In this document: positions 22,179-35,502 of the stretch, piece by piece
Layout: each line of letters starts with the position of its first letter
Numbering within the stretch: position 1 is the stretch's first letter
NCBI RefSeq assembly: GCF_051014685.1
Contig: NC_135056.1
Span: 3,348,001-3,412,000, forward strand
Reading direction: 5' to 3'
DNA from: Ptiloglossa arizonensis
Lineage: Eukaryota; Arthropoda; Insecta; Hymenoptera; Colletidae
Length of the DNA stretch: 64,000 bases
Notes under the pieces: model-generated
Database searches by the model: none
Told to the model about the DNA's origin: nothing
What the model saw: the letters and a program-made list of their open reading frames with translations, nothing else
Position numbers and translations under genes: made by a program

Positions 22179-23495
22179 TGCATCCAGTGAAAAAATTTAA
22201 ATACAGAATGTTATGCGGAAGAGATAAAAAGAAAAATATATAATAAAGATGAAAAACAGAAAAGTTTGGAAAAAAAAAACACCAAATTTGAAATTACATA
22301 AGTTATTTGATTTTTGGTGTAAATCCAATAGAAACTTAAAACATCTGCACAAACTGCTGTATATATGACTACAGGTAGATTTTGATTAATACAAGTTGAA
22401 ATAATGCGATATTCAATTTAGTGTGAATTATAAAATGATACCACCGTTTTATTCGCGTTTAATACGAATAAAAATTCAGTTAATGCAAGGTTTGCGAGAT
22501 CTGTTTTCTTTGGTCCAACTATAAAAACAACTTATTTCTTAAGAGCTGAGCATAGCCCTTGCTTAATCCCTGCTGGTTCTTCATTTCATGCACTTGTTAG
22601 TATAAATAACTAACTTACTGATAGCATTTGATTATTCGATGAATTACTTTTGAAAATGCTATCTTGAAGTATAATACATAAACCTAGGATAAACTGAACT
22701 ACCAATAAGACTATGCATATGTAGGTAAAGTGGTGTGTCCTTGGACGAAAGTAAATTAAAAGTGTAATATTTATTTTTCTCATTCAAAGTTTTGTTTCGA
22801 AGAAAATTTGTTTATTAAAGATACAGTTTGGATTAAGATATTATAAATATTAAAGAAAACGCTACAAAAGGTCAAAATTTATTTATTTTATTGACGAAGA
22901 AATTGGTGAAAATGTTATAAACTTTTAAAACGCCATTTTTTTTAAATCTTAATTCATTGGTCTATTATTAATGCTGTTCCAGTATCAAATTAAAAATTTC
23001 CATGCGTAATATGAACGTTAATCTAACACATTTGCAACTTACTATAGAATTATTATTTATAATATGCATGACAGCTGCTTCGATACACGAGTTTAAAAAT
23101 GTGACACAAACGGTTTATTTCTGATAAGTATTTCCATTAGGCATAATCAAAACTGTTATCATACTAATATAACTACTCTCTAGTATTGTACAATATTAAC
23201 TAAAGTGATACTAATTACCAAATAAAAGTAAATATTGTCAATATTTTGAGAATACAGTGTTTTTAAATATTGAAATGATAAATTACGTTTTTGCCAAGTG
23301 GTACACACTTATTCAAAGCAATTTTCAAGTATAATTTTTTTTTGAAATAAAGCCCCAGATAGTAAAAATTTCTTATGCACTGTCCAAAAAATAACATTTC
23401 AATAACATTACAAAATATTATTTTATAAAAATAAATTAATCTCTAAAATAATCAATCGACTGAACTTTATTTAGTACTCGGTGGAAGTTAAACCC
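22179..23495. other. AT-rich DNA, nothing recognised
   Basis: No gene, repeat or element end could be supported. Confidence 0.4.
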
Positions 23496-23570
23496 GGGCT
23501 GCTAAAAAGAAAGTGTTCTTTCATCACGACAGAATACCTGTTCACATATCAATAGATGTACATCATACAC
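23496..23570 (+). pseudogene. Mariner transposase catalytic-segment scrap
   Basis: The + strand reads KKKVFFHHDRIPVHIS, matching the KKVLFHQDNAP.HKS segment of mariner transposases that carries the second catalytic Asp. The Asn after Asp has become Arg. The ORF continues for 60 further residues without recognisable mariner sequence, so only a short piece survives. Confidence 0.6.
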
Positions 23571-26320
23571 TACGCGTGTTCTTATCTGGCCATAAATTTT
23601 CAATGAGTAAAGAATCGATAGATGCAACGCAAACAATCTTGCAAATGTCAACGAATCGAATTACAAAGGGAACAAAACGATATTGCAGTATTGTTAGGTC
23701 AAGTGTATTGACTTTAGAAAGATTGCATTCGAAAGTAAGAGGAAAAAAAGTAAACAATAACTTTCTCTAATTTGTTAATTTTGTGCCATGGTTGCAAATA
23801 TTACATAGTCAACATCTTGGACTAATTCACGCTTAATTTTAAGACGAATATCGCATTTGATATATTCTTGGTGAATTTCCATTCACGTAAAGGCACTTAC
23901 GTAACATAACTATTACATTGCTGTGCATACCGTACACAGTGCTGAAAGGATTTTTCCGTAGAAAATGCGAAAATGCGATCTCTGCGGAACATTTCCTGAA
24001 TGACAAAATAACACGTTCACAACGTCAGGTTCACAGGAGAAAGTGCAAACAATAATACAGGTTTCCATGAAGCTTTTATTCTCCTCTGCAGTGTAAGATG
24101 TAGTTCGTTACACTATATATTTTCATAACAAAATCTGTGCTCTTACCGGACGAAAATCTAGAAATCGTATTTTGGAACAAAGATATCCTTTAACAAGAAG
24201 ATACTACATAATATTGATCATGAGTATACAAGTTAGTTCCAGTTGCTACATATATAAAATTGAAATCAAAAAGAACATACTTAACCCTTTAGTACCAAGT
24301 AGAAACACAAGAAGCGTTATATGTACGTTGAAATAAATCTGAATACTATTTAAGCGATTTTATTTGAAATTCTATTTTCTTTAAGAAATAGTTTTCAATC
24401 GAATAATCGTGTATTCGAAATAATGAAATAGTCAGATATTGTTGCTTGTATTCTAGAGTAGAATACAAATCAACATTGATCGTTACGAAGTTTATAATGT
24501 ATTTTTCTGCGCATGTTTAATTATAGTTACATTATTACTTTCCTTATCGGTGAATTTTGTTTTGGAGTTTCCAGAGATCACCATTTAGGTTTTAACTAGT
24601 ACGTATTCTCGGTCTATACGAGATCCAATTTCAATTTTTAGTATCCATATGTTCTAAAAAGTTCTTTGGGTAACTTCTTGGAAAATAGTTCGTGGTATAC
24701 TTACACGTTCTACTTTAAAAATAAATCTAAATTTATATAGATTTGTTACAACGCTTATAGACCTTTTTCATCGCTTACAATTTCATTCGGTTCCTTCCTG
24801 AAATATTGTCTTCAAAATTAGTGTCGACAGTATCGACATTATCGACAACAGGTACGAACCATTCACAGTACTTTCAGGAATGCAAGACGCATACGATCGT
24901 TTGACCGTGAAAGTACAAAGGGGCGAGTATCTCGCAAAAAGAGCAAGACGCACTTGTAACTTTCTCGTGGCCTACATAGAAATCATTGCACTCTTGAGAG
25001 TCTTTCCTTCAATATTCTCCGAGGGGCCCTTTCATCGTAAAAGTGTTTTACACGTATTCTTTCTCTCTTTTATCGGTGTTTTTATTTTATTTTAGAACCA
25101 CGGTTGAATTTATTTCCTACAACGGATTCGTGTGAAAAGTATTTCTAACTAAAGGAGTAGTATGATGAAGTTATAGGTAATAGGAATAATTTCATCATTT
25201 TCTATTAAACGATGCAGATAAAAATAATAATCTATAATAAAATTCTTACGAAGATAAATAGGTAAAGTAAAATAGTAATTTAAATATATTTATTATCTTA
25301 TGTTTTGATACTAATAAACAAGATTCTGTAAGTAAAACTGTAATGAATTTTATAAACATAAACAATATAAAGTACATTAAATAAATAAAGAAAAATGTTT
25401 TTATTTCAAAAACATGAACAATTATTTATTTTTTTAATTGGTTCATTTTTTTTAATAAGCACACCAGAAACAATTTTCAATTTTCAATAATTACGATCCA
25501 TTAATTGCGATCTAATTTTTCTATAAATCAGTTGCACCTCTGAAAAAGCTCTCAAATTTTACACTTCTTGATCGACTGATCATCTGTAAATAGTATACAT
25601 ACTATTACTTTTTTAATGAAATTTCTTTCATTTTTTATGTTTTGACATAAAAATGGACGTAAAATGGAAAATAAATACTGTATGTCCATTCACAAAGAAG
25701 AGCCATGTTGAAATTACATTTGTAGTTGCTAATAACCAACATTGGTTTCTTTGGGGCCGTTCTATTGTTGCCCTCGACGATTCTTAAAAATGTGTTAACG
25801 CTAACAGACTTTATTCGTGGAAAACTTCTACAGAAAGGACAGTATTTACTGGAAAATAATGTCGTTTTCTGTTTTCCTTTTTCTCTAAATAACATTTATT
25901 AAAATTTTTTTAAATTTAAATAACTTTTCCTAAAAAAAAAAAAAAAAAAAAAAAGATATTTATTTTCCTTGCTAATACGTTCATTTAGATTCCATTGATT
26001 TCACTCTTGTTATTTTAAAAACTTTAAACGAATTCATTGGATTCGTGCATCTTTTGTTCCGTCCTTTAACATTTTCTGCAACCACAGCTTCAATAAGATG
26101 CATCGAAGGGAAACTATTTTTTGAACACATATTTTTTATATCAAAACATATTGTGTAAACTTTCATTTGCATTTCGTGTAAAACATTGTACCTATTGATT
26201 GTAACAATTAGTCTGTTATATATTGATAAAATTAAATCAGAGATGGTTCGTTTTCATTTACTAATACGGTACTGCGCACCAAACTTAATCAGTTTTTTCT
26301 TGTCGTTTTTATGATATCTA
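23571..26320. other. AT-rich DNA with poly(A), nothing firmly recognised
   Basis: A + strand ORF at 24880-25095 was considered as a myosin lever-arm exon and rejected. A 23-base A run lies at 25932-25954. The - strand ORFs at 25635-25895 and 25981-26172 are unrecognised. Confidence 0.4.
25932..25954 (+). repeat. Poly(A) run of 23
   Basis: Uninterrupted A homopolymer. No retroelement body with a matching 3' end was identified upstream. Confidence 0.85.
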
Positions 26321-26535
26321 CTAGGTTGTTCAATAAATTTTGTTGTTTTTTTCCATTGTAAAAAAATACTATGACAATTCAACTTTGAACAACTGTAAAT
26401 ATACGAATGAGTCGACAGATTTACCCGAAACTTCACACATGTTCATCAAACAGTAGTACCATCTTTAGAAAAATAAAACAAAGAACCTAATAGCACCATT
26501 TTCTATCGAACGACAAAACTTATTGAGCAACTTAT
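26321..26535. mobile_element. Mariner-type MITE, about 215 bp
   Basis: The left end CTAGGTTGTTCAATAAATTT follows a TA. The right end ..CGACAAAACTTATTGAGCAAC is its inverted counterpart. The interior is untranslated mariner-like sequence with no transposase. The terminus is the same family as 9645-9731 and the isolated end near 43479. The right boundary is uncertain by a few bases. Confidence 0.65.
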
Positions 26536-27304
26536 CATATTCTCTCGAAGGACCTCAGCATACATAGTAGCAGATATGGATAAAAATAAAATCTACTTTG
26601 TTTAACCTTTGTATAGCCTGTTATTTAGATAGTATCGAGATATCTGTACCAGCATATAAATATTATATTCTATTTTCATTATCTATTATAATGATTAAAC
26701 AGTTTTATCATTACTCGACCCTCACTACCGTTTCAACTTGCGAAGGGGGCTCTACTTTTCCTATACTATGGGGTTTTCTTCGATAATACTAACAGAGTAT
26801 GCTGGTTGGTGTCATTGGCCTATTGTTTCATGTTGTTCTTTCAAGTGAGCGAGGATGCTATAATCGTTTATGAGAAGGACGAAACGAATGGTTGGTTCAC
26901 TTTCTTAGAAAGCGTCTCTACCATGAGTGTTATAATAATCGCCAAGCGAATTGCCCGTCAAGACTATTGAAAAATAAATCTACATTGCTTATAACGCTGT
27001 TACTTTTGTTTCCGTAGTCCACTCTTGCTGATTGTTGGTTTGGCGTTTGATTTGCCCAATCCTTTGTTTTTAACAAACAGTGTAAACGGGTGAATTCTCC
27101 TTAGAATATCATTTATTTTGTATTACATTTAGTTTACATGTTTATATTTATTTCGATATTACACAACCACTTCTATGTATCTTACATATAAAATAAATTT
27201 ATTACGAGTTTGTTTCAGTTAGAGATCAAGTGTATACTCAATGTAATAACATTTATTATTTAAAAAAAATTTTCCTACAACATTTTTGAATATCGAATGT
27301 TCTT
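26536..27304. other. AT-rich DNA, nothing recognised
   Basis: No supported gene. A short GC-richer segment near 26740-26960 shows no motif. Confidence 0.4.
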
Positions 27305-28470
27305 TTGCGCGTGCACACTTGTGACAATGTAGAAAAAACAAAATAAATTTGGTAAAACTTCATTATTCGCACTTAGAATAATTAAGATTAAATTTTATTA
27401 AGGTTGGACGCATTTTGTCGGAAAAATTGAAGATACGAGGAAATACAGCGGCCGTACCACGTTCTTAGAAGTACAGTGCGCCTGCTTATGCGACTAAACA
27501 TAATCGAAGCTTGCAGTGGTTCCGCAATAGAGATAAAATGTGAGTGAGGTCTTCACCGGAAGGAAATGGCCTTGACAAGCCAGTTCGTTTGACGATTATT
27601 TTAGTTTCCCTACTTGACTTTACAAACCTGCAATAATGTCAGTGTCCACTACGACACTGTTGCAGAGAACATTTTTAAAACTTTGTCCGTGCTTGTTGAA
27701 CTAGTTTCACTAGATTTGGTACTTCAGTGATTGTCAAAACACTATAAATATTGTTGGACAACTAGTTCAAAAACAGTGTTCTTTAATATTGTATCACTAC
27801 ATTGACCTGCGGTTAAATTCCTTAAACTTTGTTGAAAGTTTGAAGATTTTTCTTTTGAAGAGAACAATTTTTCTCTTTAAAAAATGTCAGAATTTTAACT
27901 GGGTAATCTCGTCAAAATAGTCGATTATCTCCTTTTTAAAATTCCATATTTGCCATTGGGAAGAGGTATCACCAAAATATCCAAAGTGACCGATAACACT
28001 GTTTAATTCATATTCATTATATGTTTCTATTGTTCCTAACTTGTCGTTTATTATTGTAGCTATTTGTAATGCAGCTGTAATCTGCATAAATCACATGGAT
28101 AGATTTTCTTTTCGAAACGAAAATAGCTTCTCCAAATTGACCATGTTTACATAATAATAACCGCAAAACATTTCCTCGGATGTGGCTTGGAGATGAGAAA
28201 CTTTCCCTCGGTATTTTAGGTATTACACAATCTATCTAACAAGAATGTGTACAGCGAAACTCGAAAACCATTTATCAATTTCTTTTTCAGAAATGTCTAT
28301 AGAATCCGATCCTGGGTAGAGCTGTCGTTCTAAGTATAGAACTTCGTAAAAATACAAAAATAGTGCAGAGAAACTACGTGCAACAGCACTTTTTTAAACT
28401 TTGACGTTAATCTTAACTATTTAGAAATAAAAGCAATAGATTATATGCAACTATATTCGAGAAATTCTCT
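27305..28470 (-). repeat. Unidentified repeat family, copy 1 (partner 57688-59340)
   Basis: About 950 bp (27305-28255) is almost identical, in the same orientation, to 57688-58650. A further 190 bp (28280-28470) resembles 59140-59340. Copy 1 therefore lacks about 490 bp present in copy 2. The - strand carries an ORF (27887-28087) whose product ends IGHFGYFGDTSSQWQIWNF plus a short acidic tail; the partner ORF in copy 2 is 94 residues. Upstream in-frame sequence in copy 1 is broken by a stop (TGG to TGA in the partner-aligned LFMWF segment). The protein family is not recognised. No terminal repeats were found, so whether this is a transposon or a host segmental duplication is open. Confidence 0.6.
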
Positions 28471-28579
28471 TCTATTTGTAAAGGCCACTTAAAACTTTTT
28501 AACATTTTTATTTTTCACGTAATACTTCATTATTATAGAAAATTCTTGGTTTTTACAAAAACTTTTTTGTTAAAAGATA

Positions 28580-29590
28580 ATTTGTCGGATAGTGTAATTA
28601 ATTGACATCTCCAGGACATACTTTCTACTGGGTTCATTGTATAATTTTGAATGAAGATCTTCACATCAATCGAGTTTGTCGAAAAAAGCTGCTCAACTGT
28701 ATAGATTTTCTTTCCTCCAAGTCTGAATTTTACAATAGCCCAAACATTTTCGATCTAATTTGGATCTGACGATTGTGAAGGCCAGTCAGGCACATCGACA
28801 CCATTTTCTTCCTTCCACGAAGTCTACAGTCATCTTCGATGGCTCGTTGTCTTCTTCTAGTTTCGTTGCATAATTTTGGAACAAAGATCTTCACACTTGT
28901 AATAACGTCTTCTTGTAATAACCAATTTTCATTTCTCCTTGTAAATTATCTTTGGGCAAACGGTAATGAAGTTTTCTAGTAGATTCTAACCATTTTGACA
29001 GCATTCGAGTTGACTGTAAACATATCTAAAGTCTCGAATCCCTGTTTGGAGGAACAACCCCAAAGATACACCTTCACCGAGTGTTCAACGGTTCGTTGCA
29101 TGAGTTTGTTTGCATGAGTACACCAGGTATGAGTTAGTGAAGAACGTGTTCAAAAAGAAGCCTCGTTTGAAAAAATGACATTGTCCCAATCGCGGTTCAA
29201 ATTTGTTTTCGCCCAAACAAGCTTTTTTTCGACATGTTTGTCGCACAGTAACAGTTTTTTTTAATACCCTATGAAATTTCACATTATTGGCCAATAAATG
29301 GCTTTTTATGGTGTCATATGATATTATATATTCAGACCATTAGTACGTAGAATTACTTGCCCATCAAGTAAAGATAGACCAGGATTGTTTTCGAATGTTC
29401 GTAGTATCAATTTCTCTTCTGTTTTCGACGTCTTTGATATAGTGCCATAATCTGGCAGATTATCTATGCCTTTTACCTCGAAATATTGTTTCATTCATTA
29501 ACTAATAAATGTTTTTCAATCCTTCGTCTACTTAGCAGCCGTTGTGTACGACATTTTTTATCCTTTCAGATGCGAACATAAACACTGTTT
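28580..29590 (-). pseudogene. Tc1-like transposase relic
   Basis: On the - strand, WDNVIFSNEAS near 29165-29200 matches the W..VIFSDES motif of Tc1-family DDE transposases, with the first catalytic Asp changed to Asn. VYLWGCSSKQG near 29040-29070 matches VMVWG.FS..G. VDVPDWPSQSSDPN followed by a stop and IENVW near 28750-28795 matches the V..WP.QSPDLNPIE..W segment. The order is right, but stops and frameshifts are frequent and the third catalytic residue region is damaged. TA-flanked termini were not located. Confidence 0.75.
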
Positions 29591-31020
29591 CGTAACGTGA
29601 CGCGTATACGACACTTATGGTAAAATATGTAATTTTCTGACCAAAGATAGGCGATAACTGAGCATTTCTGTACAAAGTATCTTAGCGAAAGGGTCAGGGT
29701 ACTTGCTCAAATAGGAATTTTTCAGCTAACAATTCACTTTGTTAGATAGACTATGTCCGCCTTTTGAACTTTCGTTTTCTCCATATTTATTTGTTTCTAA
29801 CCTAGCTAAATATAATTTCTATTTATTTTTTATTTGCTTTTATTATTGTCGCCGTGAACTTGCTGTATATAGTTGTCTCTGGACACGTTGCTCTTATTTA
29901 CGGATCCACAATTTTATCTGGCCGATATCACGTCATCAGTGTTTTGCAGTAATCTATAAAGAATTTGAGAACTTTCCACGGAAGAGATAATACCACGCGA
30001 TTAAAAATATAGATTTATCAACAATGACAGATTTATTCGGACCTTCTGGTTGAAGTTGACTCATTGTTACACGAATAGACAGAGCATTCTAAAAGAATAC
30101 TTTCACTCATTCAGTTCTGCTGTTTCCTCATTGTCTGCCCAATTGGTGGGCGGCAGTATATCCTGCGCGTTTGAAATGCGCATACAATTTTGAAGTGCAC
30201 TTTCATCGATGCCTCGCGTGAGATTTACGTGTAGCTATCGCTACAATTCTTTACTTCCGGCCTTACTAAAGACAGTGTATTTTCCAACATGTTCAATTAT
30301 AATTTCAACATCTTCGGCAAAAGATGTTAAATTTCGTCGTCATTTTGTGTATTGCTCACTGACACAAACCGAACATATGGACTCAATTATTTAGAAATGG
30401 GTTTCTGTGTGCTCTGTTAATGTTAATTTGCAACTAATTACGATGCGTTTTGTTGTAATCGTGTTCAGGTTGCCATCGTACTCTCTACTGAGGTTTTTCG
30501 TGAAAAGAATGTCACGGTGAGTGTCACAAATGTTTTCCAAGTTCAAGGTGGTGTAGATTTAATAATATATGACCTAATTAGGACTTGTATGATCTAACCC
30601 AGACCTAACCTAGTATATATACAATTTTTCCACGCTCTGCCCCGATCGCTAAACGTCGTGTACGAATTTGTTTACAAAATATTTATAACCTTGAAAAGGT
30701 TACAAATGAAAGTATCGCACGAAGTTTTGGTAATGAACTTTATTTGAACAGAGCTATTCGGTCGATTGTCGGAGCGACTGTCTATCGTGAGTTGGTTTGA
30801 CAAACAACTGCAACACTTTTCCTAGTTTTGTTTTTGGCGCGCGATTATTTGTCAGTATGTGTCGGTTGGGGTGGTTGTATGTTCTAATAGGATAAAAAAT
30901 TCTAATTTTGTCCTGATCGTAGGAATTTGACGTAATTGTACGTACGAAATGTACCTTTTTGTTACTAATATTGTTGCTTTTCTCTCTCTTCAAATCACTT
31001 GAGAAGAGATCTTGAATGAT
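29591..31020. other. Mixed AT-rich DNA, nothing recognised
   Basis: ORFs at 29739-29990, 30209-30394 and 30754-30993 are unrecognised. A GC-richer patch lies near 30120-30240. Confidence 0.35.
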
Positions 31021-31039
31021 TGATCCCCGTACCAGCCCC

Positions 31040-31560
31040 CAAATAACTGTTGTACTCGTGCGTAATTTATGGATATATATATTTATTTATTATAAGTTAC
31101 AGTGATAATAGTACTAGACGTAGTGTCGGTGGTTAGTTTCGCTTGGTGCGTCTTTTAATTGTCTCGTCTTATCGTCTTTTCAGTCATACTGTCCGCGACA
31201 CACTCTCCGGACATACTCTCGGCGTCATACTTTGTCATACTGTGTCCCTTAACGTTCTTCTCGCACTCTATATAGTCATTCCCATTCGTTCTCTTTCATT
31301 CCAATCCTCAGTCTCTCTCACTTCAGACATTCGGTCACGTTCGGCCATCCTAATCGTTCGTCTTTCCCAAACACTCTTCACTTTCTCCGAACCACATGTA
31401 TTCCCTTTCATCCCCATGCATTCTCACGCTCGGTCGTCGCGCAAGAGCAAGACCCCCTGTAAAGGATACTCGTGCCTTCCAGGAAAGCTAGCGGACCGAT
31501 TGGCGGCAAATGTTTAGCTCAACTCAAGTCTATCTTGTTTAAGCCTGCGCTCGAAACAGG
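31040..31560 (+). other. GC-richer, C/T-biased block, possible solo LTR
   Basis: From about 31140 to 31520 the + strand is rich in TC, CTC and TCG words and contrasts with its AT-rich surroundings. A 124-residue ORF here is Ser/Leu/Arg-rich and looks like untranslated repeat sequence, not a protein. A candidate start TGTTGTACTCGTGCG lies at 31049. No matching second copy, primer binding site or gag/pol was found. Confidence 0.25.
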
Positions 31561-32991
31561 CCCAAGTGGACGCGGAAAATCCGATACCACAATATTTATA
31601 TAATTAATTTTTTGTGTAGTTTCTAATCGTCATATTATTATGAGAGGAAGATCGTTAAATTTCGTGGTACTGGTATTATTTGTTTCATTTGGTTTTGGGT
31701 TTGTGGTAACTATGTCTAGGAGTTTGTCGTTCACGCTGCATTGCTTTGCTACATATTTTTTTTTCTTCTTTTTTTACATATAAATCATCAAATTTTTCTG
31801 TTGACTCGAATATCTGTTTACTTTACGTCGTAATTTATTATAAAAGAGTCTAAAATTTTTGGCGCGTCTTCAGTGTTTACGTATACCTGTCTCCTGAAAC
31901 TCATTACGTGACTGAAGTTATATTCTTGGATTACAGTTCTTAAAAACGTTAGTTTAGAGTTTATTTTGATATTGTTTCCTATTCAAAATTTGCCTACGTT
32001 TATTTGTACGCATGGCGATACAATGAAAAGTATTATATACTTTATGCCGGGTCAATTAATGGTTTTATTATGATACAGATTATTTTAACAATTATGGTAG
32101 CGTGTCAGTGTACAGTTTGTTTGCTATCGAGATATACGCATAAAAAATTGTTAGATACTTGGAATGTGAAACGAATGGCTTGTTTTCAAATTTTATTTTC
32201 TACAGCGCTTGTGTAATCGGTTATGGTTGATCCTTTAATACTGTTGGTTATGATAGCTTCTTTTTTGATGGGTTGCTCATTGTTACCTCATTGTAAGATG
32301 GTGTATGATTTGGACTTTTCGGGCTTTCTATGTTTTTAATTAGACTGTTTGGTTCGTTGATTATTTTTAAAATGTCGGTTCATTAACACAGTATTACTCG
32401 AGGTCGTTTGGCACTCGTCAACGTCAACGTAAATCCATTCAAACGATTTAAAGCTTCAGTGTAAACTCAAATACACTTTCTTTAATTACCAATTAAATCC
32501 ATCAATAGGTCGCTTTGTTTAATATTGTAACTTTTCTTACTGTTGTAACTAAACTATATATGCTTTTATTCAGCTTACAAACCAATAACTTGTCCTCCAC
32601 GTTGAGAGTACCGTCTCTAGAGTACCGTCTAGAAATGTTGTCTTTACGCTGAATCAGACCATCTCCGAATTCGACCTCTGCTATTAATAACATTATTCGA
32701 ACTGTGTCATATTTTGTTACAAGGACAAATATTTTCATCTAATGAATTCCTTCGGTTTGCGCATACCCTTTTGTCATCAATCTTGCCTTATGTCTACTTT
32801 TCTTTTCCAGACCCACTTTTATCAGGTGTAAGCGAAAGTTTCATAATTTTCTTAAACCTACTTTTCTTTGTACTCTGGATTATAGATAGGTATTCAGATT
32901 TCTATAAAAACAGGTAAGAGGGGTAGATAGAATCCTCGCAGATTATTTGAGAAACCCAGGCTATTTAAAGTGAATCCTTTGGATCAATAAT
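31561..32991. other. AT-rich DNA, nothing recognised
   Basis: The + strand ORF at 32004-32216 and the - strand ORF at 32502-32738 have no family resemblance. A short imperfect direct repeat (GTACCGTCT) occurs near 32610-32630. Confidence 0.4.
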
Positions 32992-34027
32992 ATGGCCGAA
33001 GATAATACACATTGCGACATTGAACGCTCTACGAGTTCTAAAAAGATAGTAACGCGGTGCAGGCAGAGAAAATTCGTGCAAAATGTTTGGAGAGGGTGCT
33101 GTAACATACCAAAGTATGTTCGAACATATCAAAAGTGGCTCGTGAAAATTCGTTCGTGTAAATTTTCCTTACAAGATGAGCCAAAGTCGAGAAAGCCATC
33201 AAACGTGAACGATGAAGACCTACGCTGTATGATCCAAACAAATTTAACGTTAACTTCCATGTATGTAAACTTCAAACATGGAATTTATCAGACAAGTGCT
33301 TTGGATCACATCAAAAGATTTGGTTTTGTCTGAAAGCTCAGTATTTGTGTGCTACATGAATTAAGTGAAAAACATTTGATGGACCAAATTTCCATATGTG
33401 TTTCAAATCTCGTTGGTCAAAAAAGGGAGCTATTTTTGGACCATCTAGTTACTAGAGATGGAAAGTAAATAATTTACAAAAACGTGGAGAGAAAAAGAGC
33501 ATATGTGTACCGTGAAGAAACGCCACCGTTAACGTCACAAGTGGGAATTTATCAAAAAGAAGTTTACGTTGTGTTGGTGGTGAAACCGTAAAGGAATACT
33601 CTATTACGAGTTACTGAAAGAAAGTGTAATTGTTAATACTGATCGTTATTCTTCTCAACTTGAGCTTTTGAAGACAAAAATTAAACGTAAGCGTTCGTCT
33701 TTGGTAAACAGAAAAAGTGTCGTCTTTCGTCGTGACAAAGCTAGACTACATACAGTAGGAAGACTATCCAAAAACTATCAGAGATTTATTAAAAAATTTT
33801 GCCTTGCCCTCCATGTTCTGTGAATGTTATATCATCGGACTATCACTTATTCAAATCTCTGCAAAATTTCCTTGATGAAAATGAATACGTAAGCTTTGAC
33901 CATGTGTCAAAATGGTAGTGAAAACATTTCTCCCATCAAAAAGCGAGGACTTTTCTTTCAGGGGAATGGAGAAGCTGGCAGAACGGCGACAGTGTTAACT
34001 AACGAGGGAAATTATATTTTAGAATAA
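32992..34027 (+). pseudogene. Mariner transposase pseudogene, nearly full length
   Basis: This is recognisable from the N-terminal helix-turn-helix to the C-terminus in about 1.03 kb, the usual size for a mariner transposase. In order: KFSLQDEPKSRKPSNVNDED near 33160-33215; a stop, then VLHELSEKHLMDQIS near 33345-33395; VTRDGKWIIYKNV near 33450-33490 (compare VTGDEKW; the Asp is kept, Glu is Gly); VVFRRDKARLHT near 33720-33750 (compare FHHDNARPHT); SSDYHLFKSLQNFL near 33833-33875; and a NEGNYILE ending before TAA at 34027. Several stops and frameshifts make it dead. No clear TIRs were found. Confidence 0.85.
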
Positions 34028-35234
34028 ATTTTAACAAATTACATCTCTTACCTGTATTGGTGAATGGTCTAGATCTCACGTTTCATTTCTAATTAATGAA
34101 TCGAGATCCTCGAGCTTGTTTTCATTTCTCTATTTTCTTCGAGTTGCATTGCTTCTGCATTGTTTTTGATTTTGTTCAGCTGGTCCTCTTTCAGCTGAAA
34201 TCGTGACACAAGATTGCTGAGATCTCGACCTCCTTTGACATTGTACAACACTGTTTCAACATTCTTAAATCATGAAGTTAACCCTGACTTTTTATCTTGT
34301 TCGTCAATTTTGTTACTTTAGACACATAAGACGCTACAGTTCCCGACTATGACATTTTTATTGCAAAATATTCTTCATAATAAGTCATCACTCTGATCTT
34401 CTTTGTTCTTTCGCTTATTCTGATCAAGAAATTTCACTTTGCCATTTTACAACTGACGACCAATTGAGCTTGTTTATCTTTTAGTGTGTCGATAATTATA
34501 ATTACGTTTACTATTATCGTCAGTGGCAAATACAATTCACCCACTTTTACAATATTTTATACACGTGTATACACTAGACACTCCAAATCATGCACCTTTC
34601 GACACATCATACGAGAAGTGCATTCAAACTTCTAAAGTATTTTCTTACTCGAGAAATTAAAAAACTCTTCTTAACTCTATTTAAATAACGTAATTCAGAA
34701 ATAAATAAATTTCGTAATGGTTCTGAGAGCAATCTACAGTATAATTGATATACTTTTTCGACGTTGCGGTCTAAGATAATGATCTTGATCAAGATTAATT
34801 AAATAGTTTCTTAAGTAAAAATGTAAAGAATTATAAACTTTTCCAACTATAAATAAATTATAACCTTTATTAATTATTTAGAGAAACTTACTAATTGACA
34901 TTGTAAGTTATATGTTAGTTTTACAATTTAGTTTTATGTATTATACATCATTTTTGATAACAATTTTACAACATATTCTCCTGCCAGAAATCACGATCGT
35001 CGGTATCTATAGTATCTTTAATCGTAGAGTAACACATATATGTACCTGTACATAGTACACAGTTTGTCGCAAAAATAACCGAACTATGTAAGAATAAAAG
35101 AAAGTGGCTGCGATATCTATACAAAATTTATGTCATCAAGAAATGCATCCCTCGTTGCTATTTTATTAAAGTTTGATGAATCGTTAGAAGCTACGATATG
35201 ACACATAGAGTTGTTTTTGTATATCAGTTGAAAA
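34028..35234. other. AT-rich DNA, nothing recognised
   Basis: A possible mariner-like 5' terminus (ttgtcgcaaaaataaccgaac near 35065) may belong to the next transposase fragment. No other feature is supported. Confidence 0.35.
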
Positions 35235-35502
35235 ATGAGCTTCGAGCAAAGGGTCAATATGATATTCTCTTTTAAACTCGGTAAAAACTTCTCAGAGAGT
35301 CATCGATTATTACAGAAAGTGTATAGTGATAATTGTTTATCGTATACACAAATTTATCAGTGGTAAAAATGAGCTTCGAGCAAAGGGTCAATATGATATT
35401 CTCTTTTAAACTCGGTAAAAACTTCTCAGAGAGTCATCGATTATTACAGAAAGTGTATAGTGATAATTGTTTATCGTATACTCAAATTTATCAGTGGTAT
35501 AA
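35235..35502 (+). repeat. Tandem duplication, 134 bp period, two copies
   Basis: Units 35235-35368 and 35369-35502 differ at about one position (TACACA versus TACTCA). Both junctions carry a TATCAGT(T/G)G-like microhomology just before the repeated ATGAGC, which suggests slippage or microhomology-mediated duplication. Confidence 0.9.

Noticed and set aside
24870..24960. Possible myosin lever-arm exon (RLTVKVQRGEYLAKRARR, which loosely recalls an IQ-type CRGYLA..R)
   Set aside because: The preceding VFFRAG and the core Gln-x-x-x-Arg-Gly spacing are absent, and no good donor in the right phase follows. The resemblance is probably chance.
31143..31517. 124-residue ORF
   Set aside because: Composition follows the C/T-biased repeat-like DNA and there is no recognised domain; more likely an LTR or other repeat.
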